Of a stretch of 64,000 nucleotides of DNA, positions 45,453 to 55,821 are shown one piece after another. Source of the stretch: CF-46 sp963760735 (lineage in GTDB: Bacteria > Chloroflexota > Limnocylindria > Limnocylindrales > CSP1-4); NCBI GenBank assembly GCA_963760735.1, contig CAVXEB010000007.1:310001-374000 (forward strand), given 5' to 3'. The position numbers and the translations under genes were made by a program. Within the stretch, counting starts at the first letter, position 1; every line of letters starts with the position of its first letter. Under the pieces are notes generated by a model. It saw nothing but the letters and a program-made list of their open reading frames with translations. It searched no databases and was not told the origin of the DNA.

Positions 45453-47198
45453 TCCGCGGCGAAACGCGGGGGCCTTCGTCGGATCGTCCGGCGAGCCCAT
45501 CATCCGTCCGAGGTCGAGCCGGCCGGGCCGGTCCCCATGCCGATAGCTCTCGGCGATCTCGGAGTCACCGTACAGGTCGACCCCGGCGCTCCAGATCGAC
45601 GGCTCGTCGACGAGCGCGCACAGGACGAGATAGCCGCCGTAGGAGCCGCCGTAGATCCCGAGCCGGCCGTTCGACCACGGCTGGGCGGTCGCCCAGTGAG
45701 CGGCGTCGATCATGTCGTGGGTGTCGGCGTTGCCCCACTCCCCGTGGTTCGCGACGCGGAACGCCCGGCCGTAGCCCGTCGAGCCACGGAAGTCGACGTC
45801 GAGGAAGGCGAAGCCCTCGCGCGCGAGCAGCTGCTTGAACGGGACCCAGGCTCGATACGCCTGCCACGTCGGGCCACCGTGCGGGTAGACGATCGTCGGG
45901 ACCCGGGTCGCCCCGCGCTTGCCGGTCGCGGACGCGGGTCGCCAGAGGGTGCCCTCGATCCGCAGCCCGTCGCGCGCCTTGAACGAGATCCGTTCGCCTT
46001 CGATCGTCCGCTCGGGCGCGAACGCCGCGGCGAGAACGGACGGCAGCGAGCTCGTGACCTGGCGGGCACGGGCGCCGGCCGGAGCGACGCCGGGAACGGG
46101 CAGCAGCCAGACGTCCTGCGGCCGGTCCTGGCTCTCGCCGATCGCGACGAGACCCGTCCCGTCCGCCGTGAAGCCGACCGACCGCCAGACCCCGGGCCAC
46201 GGGTTCACGACCTGGCCGGTGCCCGCGGCGACGGTCGGCGGCGGGTTCTTCGGCGGCCGGCCGCGGCCCCGCTTGACGGGCGCCGACCCGTCGATCGGGG
46301 CGATGACGAGATCGATGAGCGCGTCGTGGATGTCGGCGTGGACGAACCGCGATCCGTCCGGCGACGGCAGCGCCGCGAAGCCGAACCCGCCGCTCGGCTC
46401 GCCGTGCTCCCGGCGGCCGCTCGTCAGGACCGTCTTCGTCCGGCCGTCGGCTCCCAGACGGACGACCTGGAACCAGCCGTCGGCGTCGGACAGGTACAGG
46501 AAGCCACCGTCGGGCATCGCCCGGGCCCCGGCCGCCCACTCCTTGCCGCCGCCGGCGACGCGTCGCTCGGTCGCTGCCGCGACGTCGACGAGGTGGATCT
46601 CGGAAACCCCGAACTCCGGGCCGCGGAAGGACTGGGTCGCGATCGACCGGCCGTCGGCGGACCAGACCAGGTCCTCGACGTCGAACCCGGTCGCAGTCAG
46701 GCTCCGCGGCTCCGGCGGCTTCGGGTCGCGGGCCGGCCGGCCGCGGCGCGGGATCGGCGCGTCGACGACGAACACCTGCGACCAGCCGCGCCGCCGCGAC
46801 AGGAATGCGATCTGGCGCCCGTCGGGCGACCAGCGCGGCGCCGACACGCCGGCAGGATGGCTCGACACGAGCACGTCCCGGCTCCCGTCGACGTCGACGA
46901 TCCGGATCTCGTCACCGCGGACGTAGGCGAGGCGCCGGCCGTCCGGCGACCACTGCGGGTCGGCAACGTCCTTCTCGGACGCCGTGACCTGGGCGGGCAA
47001 CCCGCCTCGGAGCGGGACGACCACGATCTGGCGGGCGTCCGCCACGGGCTGGGTGAAGGCGACCGTCCGGTCGCGGGGATGGACGCGGACCTCGCGCGGC
47101 GGGTCCACGGCGACGATCCGCTCGATCGTCAGCCCGCCCGTCGCCGCGGCCAGCGGCGCGCCAGATGCCCGGCCGCTCTGGCCGTCCGCTCGTGTCAT
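45147..47198 (-). CDS. S9 family serine peptidase (prolyl-oligopeptidase/acylaminoacyl-peptidase type)
   Basis: A 683-residue enzyme with an N-terminal seven-blade-type beta-propeller (repeats such as PQWSPDGRRLAYV, PRWSPDGRQIAFLS, LVWSADGRSIAT) and a C-terminal alpha/beta hydrolase. The catalytic Ser is in YGGSYGGYLV, the Asp in LILHGRKDRRV and the His in DDEGHGWDRP. The propeller has an odd insert with KRGRGRPPKNPPP, which looks like an AT-hook but lies in a linker. ATG 47198 has GAGGAGG five bases upstream. It is third in a proC operon; no signal peptide, so cytoplasmic. Confidence 0.92.
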   Translation of the reverse strand: MTRADGQSGRASGAPLAAATGGLTIERIVAVDPPREVRVHPRDRTVAFTQPVADARQIVVVPLRGGLPAQVTASEKDVADPQWSPDGRRLAYVRGDEIRIVDVDGSRDVLVSSHPAGVSAPRWSPDGRQIAFLSRRRGWSQVFVVDAPIPRRGRPARDPKPPEPRSLTATGFDVEDLVWSADGRSIATQSFRGPEFGVSEIHLVDVAAATERRVAGGGKEWAAGARAMPDGGFLYLSDADGWFQVVRLGADGRTKTVLTSGRREHGEPSGGFGFAALPSPDGSRFVHADIHDALIDLVIAPIDGSAPVKRGRGRPPKNPPPTVAAGTGQVVNPWPGVWRSVGFTADGTGLVAIGESQDRPQDVWLLPVPGVAPAGARARQVTSSLPSVLAAAFAPERTIEGERISFKARDGLRIEGTLWRPASATGKRGATRVPTIVYPHGGPTWQAYRAWVPFKQLLAREGFAFLDVDFRGSTGYGRAFRVANHGEWGNADTHDMIDAAHWATAQPWSNGRLGIYGGSYGGYLVLCALVDEPSIWSAGVDLYGDSEIAESYRHGDRPGRLDLGRMMGSPDDPTKAPAFRRGSPVYRAEAIEAPLLILHGRKDRRVVPLMTEKIVEALEIEGKHHEVHWYDDEGHGWDRPENRRDGFNRIRAFLRRHLLDDLEASPDDGDVVGKAGGRTRGNS

Positions 47199-47233
47199 CG
47201 ATCCTCCTCGGAAGGTGTCGGGATGGGTTCGGT

Positions 47234-48316
47234 TCAGCCGGACGGCCTCGCGGCGGGCCAGGTGAGGCGGGCCGCCCAGGGCCCGATCATCGCGTGGTGG
47301 GCGCGAACATGGCCGTGGAGGTCCTCGTAGGCCCAGCCGAACCCCTCGGGGTCCAGCCACTCGTCGTCGCTCATCGCCCGGACGGCGAGGCGGAGGCGAG
47401 CGATCCCGGCATCGAACCCGGTCCGCAGGTCGACGGGTTGCGTTCCGCGGGCCGCCCGGACCTGTCGGTCGTTGAAGGCATCGAGCCCTTCGGGCGGCAT
47501 GTCCGGCCAGGGCGCGCCCGCCGCATGGACCTCGAGCGCACGAGCTCCTTCGTTGAACCACCCGGCGAGATGGGCGACGTGATCGGCGAGCGACCATCCC
47601 CCGTCCTGCGGCTGCGACCAGCGCTCGTCGGGGATCGTCGCGATCGTCGCCCGGAATGCGGCGCCGATCGAGTCGTCCTCGGTCCAGAACCGCTCGATGG
47701 CGGCCGCGAGGCCACGGCGGGTCGGCTGCGGGTCCGGGCCGAACGGGTCGTTGCCGACCTGGCGGACGCGCAGCTGGTCGGCCCACGGCTCGACCACGGT
47801 CAGATGATCGATCGCGTGGCCGTGGAGGACCTGGTGGATCCAGCCCCACGCGGCGTCGCTCCGGATCGTCTCGGCAGGGAGCCGCCGCGCGATCTCGACG
47901 GCCCGTCCGTGGGCCACGCCCACTCGTCGCCGCAGCTCGGCCGGCGGGATCCTGGCGAAGCGGTCGCGGCGTCCCTCGTTGAACGTGTCGAAGTCGCCGC
48001 CGTCGTAGTCGTCGTCCGACGGCCAGTCGCCACCGTCCAGGACGCCCTGGATGTAGACGGCCGCCAGCTCCCACCAGTCGACGAGATGGCCGACGTGGTC
48101 GAGCAGCGACCAGTCGGGACCGCCGGCGTCGGACGGCGCCGCACCGGCGAGCCGCCACGCGGCATCGTCGAGACCCGCCCACGAGGCGGTCAGCCGATCG
48201 TGGAGGGCCGCTTCGTCGGCCCAGTAGTCGCGGGCGGCGGCGCGGTAATCGAGGGCACGGAGGTCGGCGAGCGAAGCGCGACGGAGGTCGACGCCGCGAT
48301 CGATGGCGATCGTCAC
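47234..48316 (-). CDS. Tandem DinB-fold protein
   Basis: A 360-residue protein of two DinB-like helical bundles. The first contains WSLLDHVGHLVDWWELAAVYIQ and VLHGHAIDHLTVVEPW; the second WSLADHVAHLAGWFNEGARAL and LHGHVRAHHAMIGPW, each with paired histidines for a metal. The internal duplication is obvious from the repeated WSLxDHVxHL segments. GTG 48316 overlaps the proC stop by four bases. Function unknown; relatives include mycothiol- or bacillithiol-dependent transferases. Confidence 0.82.
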   Translation of the reverse strand: MTIAIDRGVDLRRASLADLRALDYRAAARDYWADEAALHDRLTASWAGLDDAAWRLAGAAPSDAGGPDWSLLDHVGHLVDWWELAAVYIQGVLDGGDWPSDDDYDGGDFDTFNEGRRDRFARIPPAELRRRVGVAHGRAVEIARRLPAETIRSDAAWGWIHQVLHGHAIDHLTVVEPWADQLRVRQVGNDPFGPDPQPTRRGLAAAIERFWTEDDSIGAAFRATIATIPDERWSQPQDGGWSLADHVAHLAGWFNEGARALEVHAAGAPWPDMPPEGLDAFNDRQVRAARGTQPVDLRTGFDAGIARLRLAVRAMSDDEWLDPEGFGWAYEDLHGHVRAHHAMIGPWAARLTWPAARPSG

Positions 48317-49197
48317 GCTCGCGGGTCGCGGCCCGACCGGTCCCGGCCGGGCTGTTCCCGTGTGACCTGCGCCTCGAGCTGGTCGCCGAGCTCGTTCGTC
48401 CGGCGGAAGGCGGCCCAGACGGCCTCGGAGAGGACGGTCCGGAGGCGCCCCGACTCGAGCTCGTGGAGCGCCGCGGCCGATGTGCCACCCGGCGACGTCA
48501 CCATGTTCCGCAGCTCGGCCGGGTGCATCGCCGACTGCTTCGCGAACGCGGCACTGCCCTCGAGCGTCTCGACCACCAGGTCGTGGGCCACGTGCCGCGG
48601 GAACCCGAGGTGGACGGCCGCGTCGATCAGGGCCTCCATCACGAGGAAGACGTAGGTCGGCCCGGTGCCCGACACGGCCGTGGCCATCGCCACCATCTTC
48701 TCGTCGTCGACCTCGATCTGGGTCCCGAGGGCACCGAGCAGGGCCGCGGCCTGGGCTCGCTGCTCCTCGGTCGTTGCCGGCGTCGCGTACCAGACGGTCA
48801 CGCCCTTGCCGAGCCGCGCCGGCGTGTTCGGCATCGCCCGGATCACCTGGTCGTGGCCGAGCGTCCCGACGAGCGCGGTCGTCGTCGCGCCGGCCAGGAC
48901 GCTCAGGACGACCTGGCCGCGCTCCAGCGACGGGCCGATCTCGCCACCGACCCGGGCCAGCATCTGCGGCTTGATGCCGAGCAGGACGACGTCGGCGCCG
49001 TCGATCGCCTGTCGGTTGTCGCCGACGACGCGGATCCCGTACTCCGCCCGGAGGTGGTCACGGCGCTCCGCGCGGGGATGGCTCGCGACGATCTGGTCGG
49101 GCGAGACGAGCTCGCCCCGGAGCAGCCCGGCGATCATGGCCTCGGCCATCACCCCCGACCCGACGGTCGCGATCGTTCGTTCGCTGAGTGGCGTCAT
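48313..49197 (-). CDS. proC: Pyrroline-5-carboxylate reductase
   Basis: A 294-residue NADPH-dependent reductase, the last step of proline synthesis. The N-terminal dinucleotide loop VGSGVMAEAMIAG, the RAMPNTPARLGKGVTVWYA segment, GTGPTYVFLVMEAL and VTSPGGTSAAALHELE are diagnostic. GATACT (minus strand, 49210-49205) lies seven bases before the ATG and no ribosome-binding site is present, suggesting leaderless transcription. It heads an operon with the tandem DinB protein and the S9 peptidase, each closely overlapped. The last 20 residues are charged and extend past the usual end. Confidence 0.95.
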   Translation of the reverse strand: MTPLSERTIATVGSGVMAEAMIAGLLRGELVSPDQIVASHPRAERRDHLRAEYGIRVVGDNRQAIDGADVVLLGIKPQMLARVGGEIGPSLERGQVVLSVLAGATTTALVGTLGHDQVIRAMPNTPARLGKGVTVWYATPATTEEQRAQAAALLGALGTQIEVDDEKMVAMATAVSGTGPTYVFLVMEALIDAAVHLGFPRHVAHDLVVETLEGSAAFAKQSAMHPAELRNMVTSPGGTSAAALHELESGRLRTVLSEAVWAAFRRTNELGDQLEAQVTREQPGRDRSGRDPRA

Positions 49198-49333
49198 TCG
49201 GGCGAGTATCGCACGCGATATGCGCGGACGGCCTGCGGGTCGCCAGCTGCGACGGGGGGATTCCGTCGTCGGCGACCGGAACGCCGGTCTTTGTCACGTC
49301 AACGAACGAGCGTGGCGCCGTTCGTCCGCCTCG

Positions 49334-50284
49334 TCAGCCGCGGATCGCTGTGGCGAGGACGAAGAACCGGCCGGAAGTCGTTACCTGGACATCCGCGAAC
49401 CCGGCCGTCCGGAGCGCGTCGGCGATCTCGTCGGGCGTCCGGTCCACCTTGACGATCGAGAACTCGCGGGCGTCGGCCAGCCGGCGGACGGACCGATCGT
49501 CGACGACGGGCGGGTGGTCGGACGCTCCGGACTGCGGGTCGGGCAGCGAATCGATGATCGCCAGGCGGCCGCCGGGCGCGAGCCAGTGGCGGGCGAGGCC
49601 GAGGAACGCGGCGGTCCGATCCCGCTCGACGTGGCTCAGCCAGAATCCGGCGAACAGCGCTCCGGCCGGATCGCCCTCGGGCTCCGCCCACGCGTCGCGG
49701 ACATGGAGGTGGGCGCGCAGGCCGTGGGCGACGAGCCGTTCGCGCGCGCGGTCCAGGGGCGCTTCGGCGGCATCGGACAGCCACAACTCGCCCTTGCCGG
49801 CGAGGAGCGGCGACCACCAGCCGGTGCCCGCCGCGAGCTCGACGATCCGGCCGCTCATCGGGAGCGCGTCGAGCCACCGTCCCGCCGCGTCCAGCTCGGC
49901 GTTCCAGGCCGCGTCGTGGATCGGGCCGTGGGCATACCGGCCGCGACGCAGGTACCAGTCGTCGTATTCGCCCGCGCGAGCCTCGTAGTAGTCGACCATC
50001 TCCTGATCGAGCGCGCTCGTGGCCGGCAGGCTCGTGGTCGAGCGATCGGTCAGTGGGGGTGCCGGCGGTGCCGTCGCCTTCGCCCTTGCGTCGAGCGCGG
50101 CCCGCAGTCGGAAGCGGAGGAACGGGTTGTCGCCTGCCTTGCCGAGGCAGTCCGGACAGAGCTGGGCCCAGCCCTCGAGATCGTCGGGCCCTCGGGTCGT
50201 CCAGGCCTGCCCGCACCACAGGCAGGCGAAGCTGGACCGAGGGCCGGCGGCCGCGTCCCCGGCCGCGCGCGTCGAGCCGGCCAC
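49334..50284 (-). CDS. Class I methyltransferase with N-terminal zinc ribbon
   Basis: A 316-residue protein. Residues 20-50 form a zinc ribbon with CLWC and CPDC; residues about 95-316 form a SAM methyltransferase with MVDYYEARAGEYDDWY, RIVELAAGTGWWSPLL (motif I) and LSHVERDRTAAFLGLARHWLAPGG (partly quoted). The family acts on small molecules or on rRNA/tRNA; nothing indicates which. GTG 50284 starts one base after the BtuF-type gene stop, so the two may be an operon. It converges with nothing; 136 bases separate it from proC. Confidence 0.82.
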   Translation of the reverse strand: MAGSTRAAGDAAAGPRSSFACLWCGQAWTTRGPDDLEGWAQLCPDCLGKAGDNPFLRFRLRAALDARAKATAPPAPPLTDRSTTSLPATSALDQEMVDYYEARAGEYDDWYLRRGRYAHGPIHDAAWNAELDAAGRWLDALPMSGRIVELAAGTGWWSPLLAGKGELWLSDAAEAPLDRARERLVAHGLRAHLHVRDAWAEPEGDPAGALFAGFWLSHVERDRTAAFLGLARHWLAPGGRLAIIDSLPDPQSGASDHPPVVDDRSVRRLADAREFSIVKVDRTPDEIADALRTAGFADVQVTTSGRFFVLATAIRG

Positions 50285-50285
50285 G

Positions 50286-51212
50286 TCAGGCGATCGGCGT
50301 CCAGCCGGTCGCGGGCGACAGATCGCGGAACGCCTCGGGGTCGAAGATCTCGGCGAGCATCTCGATCCCGTCGACGACCCTGGGCCCGGGGCGCGAGAAG
50401 TACGACGAGCCGTCGAGCGCGATCAGGTGGCCGCGCCGGATCGCCGGCAGGTCGCCGACCCAATCGGGACGTGGGGCTGCGCTCCATTCGGTGACCGTCT
50501 CGCCGAGGTGGTAGCCGCACGGCATCAGGAGGAGCAGATCGGGGTCCACCTCCGCGACGGCGTCCCAGGTCGTCTCGCGGGCCGGGCTGCCGTCCTGACC
50601 GAGCAGGTCCCAGCCGCCGGCCCGCCGGACCTGGTCCGGGACCCAGTGGCCGACCGCAAACGGTGGATCGAGCCACTCGAGCCCCACGACCCGCGGTCCG
50701 ACGAAGCCGGCCTCGCGCCGCTGCTGGGCCTTCGCCTCGATTGCCGCGAGCCGCTCGCGGAGCCGTCCGACGAGGTCGACGGCCGCGTCCTCGGCATCAG
50801 CCATCGCGCCGACCGTCGCGATCGTGTTCAGGATCCCCTCGACCGTCGTCGGCTCGAGGGAGATGACGGTCGTGTCCAGCTCGAGCGCGCGGACGGTGTC
50901 GCTCACCTCGCGATAGCCGACGGCGCAGACCGCGCACAGTTCCTGGGTGAGGATGAGGTCGGCGTCGGCGGCCTCGAGGGCGTCCTCGTCGAGCTGGTAG
51001 ATCGCCGAGCCACCGTGAACCGCGTCGCCGATGCGCTGGTGGATCTCGCGGCTGGTGGCGCCGTGGAGGTCCAGCGCGTTCCGGGTCATGACCGGCAGCC
51101 CGACGACGTCCGGGGGCCAGTCGCACTCGTGGGTGACGCCGACGAGCTCGTCGCGCAGCCCGAGCGCGCAGACGATCTCGGTTGCCGACGGGAGGAGCGA
51201 GACGATGCGCAT
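50286..51212 (-). CDS. BtuF-like corrinoid/metal-complex-binding protein, cytoplasmic
   Basis: A 308-residue protein of the periplasmic-binding fold (TroA/BtuF type): RIVSLLPSATEIVCALGLRDELVG, CDWPPDVVGLPVMTR, then the long connecting helix and the C-terminal ISLEPTTVEGILNTIATVG. It lacks a signal peptide or lipobox, unlike a true transporter component, and no permease or ATPase is adjacent. Such orphan members occur as cytoplasmic cobalamin-binding proteins. Family call is firm; ligand is inferred. Confidence 0.82.
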   Translation of the reverse strand: MRIVSLLPSATEIVCALGLRDELVGVTHECDWPPDVVGLPVMTRNALDLHGATSREIHQRIGDAVHGGSAIYQLDEDALEAADADLILTQELCAVCAVGYREVSDTVRALELDTTVISLEPTTVEGILNTIATVGAMADAEDAAVDLVGRLRERLAAIEAKAQQRREAGFVGPRVVGLEWLDPPFAVGHWVPDQVRRAGGWDLLGQDGSPARETTWDAVAEVDPDLLLLMPCGYHLGETVTEWSAAPRPDWVGDLPAIRRGHLIALDGSSYFSRPGPRVVDGIEMLAEIFDPEAFRDLSPATGWTPIA

Positions 51213-51244
51213 CGATCAGGGTCGGCGGCTTGCCGACCCGGGCG

Positions 51245-51528
<284 letters not shown>

Positions 51529-51532
<4 letters not shown>

Positions 51533-52167
51533 GGGGTTCGTTCTCCTCGACCCGCGAGCTCGACTCGGACCGCCTCGATGGCGGACCCGAATCCTAGCAC
51601 CGCGCCGGTCGACCGCGAGATGGCCGACGGCGCGTCGGGCGACGAGCCCGATGGGGCCGCCGAGGCGCCCGCGACCACGACGTCCGCGCGCATCCCCTTC
51701 TCCCAGTGGCCCGGGATGTGGCAGCCGAGCAGCAGCTCGTTGACCTCGGCCGGCGACGGTGGCACCGCCCACATGACGTCGACGCGCTGGCCCGACGGGA
51801 CGACGACGCGGATGCCGGCGAGATCCGGCGGCACGCTGACGACCGGGGTCGGACCCGGCGGGGCGCCGACCGTCGTCAGTTCGGCCGCCTCCCACGCGTC
51901 CTGCACGGCCTGGTTGCCGATGACGAGCTCATGGATCTCGAGGCCTCCGTTGACGACGTGGAGGAGGACCGTCTCCCCGGGCACGACGTCGACCGGGTCG
52001 GGCAGGAAGATCCAGTCCTTCAGGACGATGTTGACCTCGCGCGCGGCGCTCGACGAGCCAGGCGTGATCGGCGGCGTCGGGGGTCTCGCGCCCGCCTCGC
52101 AGGCCGCGAGCAGCAGGACGAGGACGGGCAACAGGCCCGCCACGCGGCAATGACGAGGGAGGGTCAC
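51529..52167 (-). CDS. Cupredoxin-domain lipoprotein
   Basis: A 212-residue protein with a lipoprotein signal ending LLLAAC (lipidated C23) and a cupredoxin domain (about 45-165). A type-1 copper ligand set is visible: H79 in EIHELVIG, C149, H154 and M159 in GCHIPGHWEKGM, with a C-x4-H-x4-M spacing identical to that in the copper ATPase's fused domain. It should be attached to the outer face of the membrane as an electron carrier or copper store. GTG 52167 starts it; no ribosome-binding site seen. Operon with ferredoxin. Confidence 0.87.
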
Positions 52168-52229
52168 GGCGAGGAGTCTAGGTCGGTGGCGAGCGGGTCA
52201 CCGCAGCGCGCGACGAGGCGCTGCGCGGC

Positions 52230-52264
52230 TTGACACTGCCGAGAACTGCGCCGCAATGTGCGGC
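52230..52264 (+). promoter_or_regulatory. Candidate promoter and operator of the polyamine-type ABC operon
   Basis: TTGACA (52230-52235) is a consensus -35; CAATGT (52254-52259), 18 bases on, is a weak -10. An inverted repeat GCCGCA-ATG-TGCGGC (52250-52264) overlaps that -10, the usual place for a repressor. The first gene starts at 52347. No regulator gene is adjacent. Confidence 0.5.
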
Positions 52265-52346
52265 ATCGCTCGCGCGGGGGCGCGTGCGCCGACCGTCACG
52301 CCCGTGCACGCGGGCCGAGACTTCGGACCCAGACCGAGGACCTCTG

Positions 52347-53516
<1,170 letters not shown>

Positions 53517-53561
53517 ACCGCGCCGGGAGGAGCCGGCGCGCCGAGCTCGGAGGAGGAGCAC

Positions 53562-54833
53562 ATGCATCGAAGGATCCTGACGGCAGCGGCCGTCACGGCG
53601 ATCGTCGTGGGGGCGTGCAGCAGCGGCGCCACGCCGTCGCCGAGCGCCCCCGCGGCGAGCCAGCCGGCCGCCAGCCAGCCGGCGGCCAGCGCGGCCGGGT
53701 CGGGCGGCGCCAGCACGGCCCCGAGCGGTCCGCCCGAAGGCTCGCTGGCCTCCGTTGGCCCGACCGAGGGCGAGCTGAACCTCATCGCCTGGGCCGGCTA
53801 CGTCGTCGGCGGCACCGGCGGCGAACAGGTCCAGGGCTACGACTGGGTCACGCCGTTCGAGCAGGCAACCGGCTGCAAGGTCAACGTCAAGGTCGGCCTC
53901 GACTCGGCCAACATGGTCCAGTTGATGAAGACGGGCCAGTACGACGGCGTGTCGGCCTCGGGCGACGCGACCCTGCGACTGATCGCCGGGAAGGACGTCG
54001 CGCCCGTCAACTTCGACCTGATCCCGAACTACAAGGACGTGTTCGAGGGCCTGAAGAACCAGTCCTACAACACCGTCAACGGCGTCGGCTACGGCGTGCC
54101 CCACGGCCGTGGGGCGAACGTCCTGATGTACGACCCGTCGGTCGTCAAGACGGCTCCGGACAGCTGGAGCGTCGTGTTCGACCCCGCCTCGCCGTACAAG
54201 GGCAAGGTCACGGCCTACAACTACGCGATCTACGTCGCGGACGCCGCCCTCTACCTGATGAAGACGAAGCCGGAGCTGGGGATCACCCACCCGTACGCCC
54301 TCGACGAGACCCAGCTTGCGGCCGCGAAGGACCTTCTCCTCCAGCAGAAGGGCCTGATCGGCAAGTACTGGGGCACGGCGCAGGAGGAGATCGACGGCTT
54401 CACCAACGGCGACATGGCGATCGGTACGGCCTGGCAGTACCAGGCGAACACGATCAACAGCGCCGGCGGCAAGCAGGTCGCGGTGACGAAGCCCAAGGAG
54501 GGCGCGACCGGCTGGTCCGACACCTGGATGATCTCGTCCCAGGCCAAGCATCCGAACTGCATGTACAAGTGGATGGACTACATCATCTCGCCGAAGGCGA
54601 ACGCGGACGTCACCGTCTACTACGGTGAAGCACCGGTCAGCGACGCTGCCTGCGCCGAGGCCGAGAAGCAGTCGGCCGGCCATTGCGACACGTTCCATGC
54701 CAAGGACGACGCGTACTGGAAGGACGTCTACTACTGGAACACCCCGACGAAGACCTGCCTCGACGGTCGCGGCGACATCTGCACCGACTTCGACGCATGG
54801 ACCAAGGTCTGGACGGAGGTGACGGGCGGTTGA
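53562..54833 (+). CDS. potD: Polyamine-type ABC substrate-binding lipoprotein
   Basis: A 423-residue binding protein with a lipobox VVGAC (C19), an Ala/Ser/Pro/Gln linker (ASQPA repeats) and a PotD-like domain from about residue 65 (GELNLIAWAGYV, TGCKVNVKVGLDSANM, GVPHGRGANVLMYDP). It is longer than E. coli PotD and carries extra cysteine residues near the C-terminus (SAGHCDTFH, TKTCLDGRGDIC) that may form disulfides. AGGAGG precedes ATG 53562. Spermidine, putrescine or another small cation is likely but not proven. Confidence 0.87.
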   Translation: MHRRILTAAAVTAIVVGACSSGATPSPSAPAASQPAASQPAASAAGSGGASTAPSGPPEGSLASVGPTEGELNLIAWAGYVVGGTGGEQVQGYDWVTPFEQATGCKVNVKVGLDSANMVQLMKTGQYDGVSASGDATLRLIAGKDVAPVNFDLIPNYKDVFEGLKNQSYNTVNGVGYGVPHGRGANVLMYDPSVVKTAPDSWSVVFDPASPYKGKVTAYNYAIYVADAALYLMKTKPELGITHPYALDETQLAAAKDLLLQQKGLIGKYWGTAQEEIDGFTNGDMAIGTAWQYQANTINSAGGKQVAVTKPKEGATGWSDTWMISSQAKHPNCMYKWMDYIISPKANADVTVYYGEAPVSDAACAEAEKQSAGHCDTFHAKDDAYWKDVYYWNTPTKTCLDGRGDICTDFDAWTKVWTEVTGG

Positions 54834-54856
54834 CCGTCCCTGACCCTCGAGTGGTT

Positions 54857-54886
54857 CGACCCCCGGCAGGCGACTGTCGGGGGTCG
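54857..54886 (+). promoter_or_regulatory. Intercistronic hairpin with GCGA tetraloop between potD and potB
   Basis: CGACCCCCG pairs with CGGGGGTCG; the inner bases extend the stem to about 13 pairs closed by a GCGA tetraloop. It sits 24 bases after the binding-protein stop and before the permease. Such hairpins commonly lower transcription of, or stabilise, the binding-protein message relative to the permease message. No T-tract, so it is not a clear terminator. Confidence 0.65.
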
Positions 54887-54918
54887 TCGCCTTCCGGCGT
54901 CCGGACGGCGGTCCGGGG

Positions 54919-55821
54919 TTGAGCGCGACCGCCGTCGCCGGCTCGCAACCGCCGCCGGGGCGGCTGCGACGCGTGGCGGCGGCGCTCTACCGCCACCCCC
55001 GGATCCAGCTCGGGCTGCTTCTCGCGGCACCGCTCGGCTGGCTCGTCGTCGCCTACCTCGGCTCGCTCGCCCTGTTCCTGATCTCGTCGTTCTGGTCGAT
55101 CGACCCGGTCAGCGGCAACGTGGTGACGACGCCGACCCTCGCCAACTACGTCGAGATCTTCACGACGCCGGTCTACCGGACGATCGCGATCCGGACCGTG
55201 TTCATGGCGACGGCGGTGACCCTGACGACGATCGTCGTCGCCTTCCCGATCGCCTTCTACATGGCCAAGGTCGCCTCGGCCCGGACCCGTGGCCTCCTCG
55301 TCGTCTCGATCCTGCTGCCGCTCTGGGGCGGGTACCTGGTGAAGGTCTACGCATGGCGGCTGATCCTCGCCCAGAACGGCGTCCTCAACAGCGTCCTCGA
55401 GCCGTTCGGGCTGAAGGGCCCGGGGTTCAGCGACGTCTCCGTCTGGCTGGTCGAGAGCTATCTCTGGTTGCCGTACATGGTCATCCCGATCGCCGCGGGC
55501 CTCGAACGGATCCCGAACTCGCTCCTCGAAGCGTCGTCCGACCTGGGCGGCCGGACGGGGCTGACGTTCCGGCGGGTCATCCTCCCGCTCGCGGTGCCGG
55601 CGGTGGTCGCCGGCTCGATCTTCACGTTCAGCCTGACGCTCGGCGACTACATCACGCCGCAGCTCGTGTCGAACACCCAGTTCATCGGGAACGTCGTCTA
55701 CAACGAGGTCGGCGTCGCCGGCAACCAGCCGTTCGCCGCGGCCTACGCGATGGTCCCGGTGACGATCATGCTGATCTACCTCTTCGTCGCCCGCCGCTTC
55801 GGCGCGTTCGAGGCGATCTGA
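54919..55821 (+). CDS. potB: ABC permease, PotB-like
   Basis: A 300-residue permease with six helices: LGLLLAAPLGWLVVAYLGSLALFLISSFW opens helix 1 (quoted in part), and the EAA-type coupling motif EASSDLGGRTGLTFRRVILPL is present. TTG 54919 starts it, which also fits an amino-terminal cytoplasmic tail. Overlaps the next permease start by one base (TGATG). Forms the channel with PotC, driven by PotA, fed by PotD. Confidence 0.88.
   Translation: MSATAVAGSQPPPGRLRRVAAALYRHPRIQLGLLLAAPLGWLVVAYLGSLALFLISSFWSIDPVSGNVVTTPTLANYVEIFTTPVYRTIAIRTVFMATAVTLTTIVVAFPIAFYMAKVASARTRGLLVVSILLPLWGGYLVKVYAWRLILAQNGVLNSVLEPFGLKGPGFSDVSVWLVESYLWLPYMVIPIAAGLERIPNSLLEASSDLGGRTGLTFRRVILPLAVPAVVAGSIFTFSLTLGDYITPQLVSNTQFIGNVVYNEVGVAGNQPFAAAYAMVPVTIMLIYLFVARRFGAFEAI

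Noticed and set aside
46250..46290. AT-hook-like KRGRGRPPKNPPP in the S9 peptidase
   Set aside because: One short basic Pro-rich stretch in a propeller linker is more likely a flexible loop than a DNA-binding element; no nuclear or nucleoid context.
49198..49333. Short minus-strand frame in the gap between proC and the methyltransferase
   Set aside because: It has no ribosome-binding site, overlaps the proC promoter and start, and has no hydrophobic or motif-bearing stretch.
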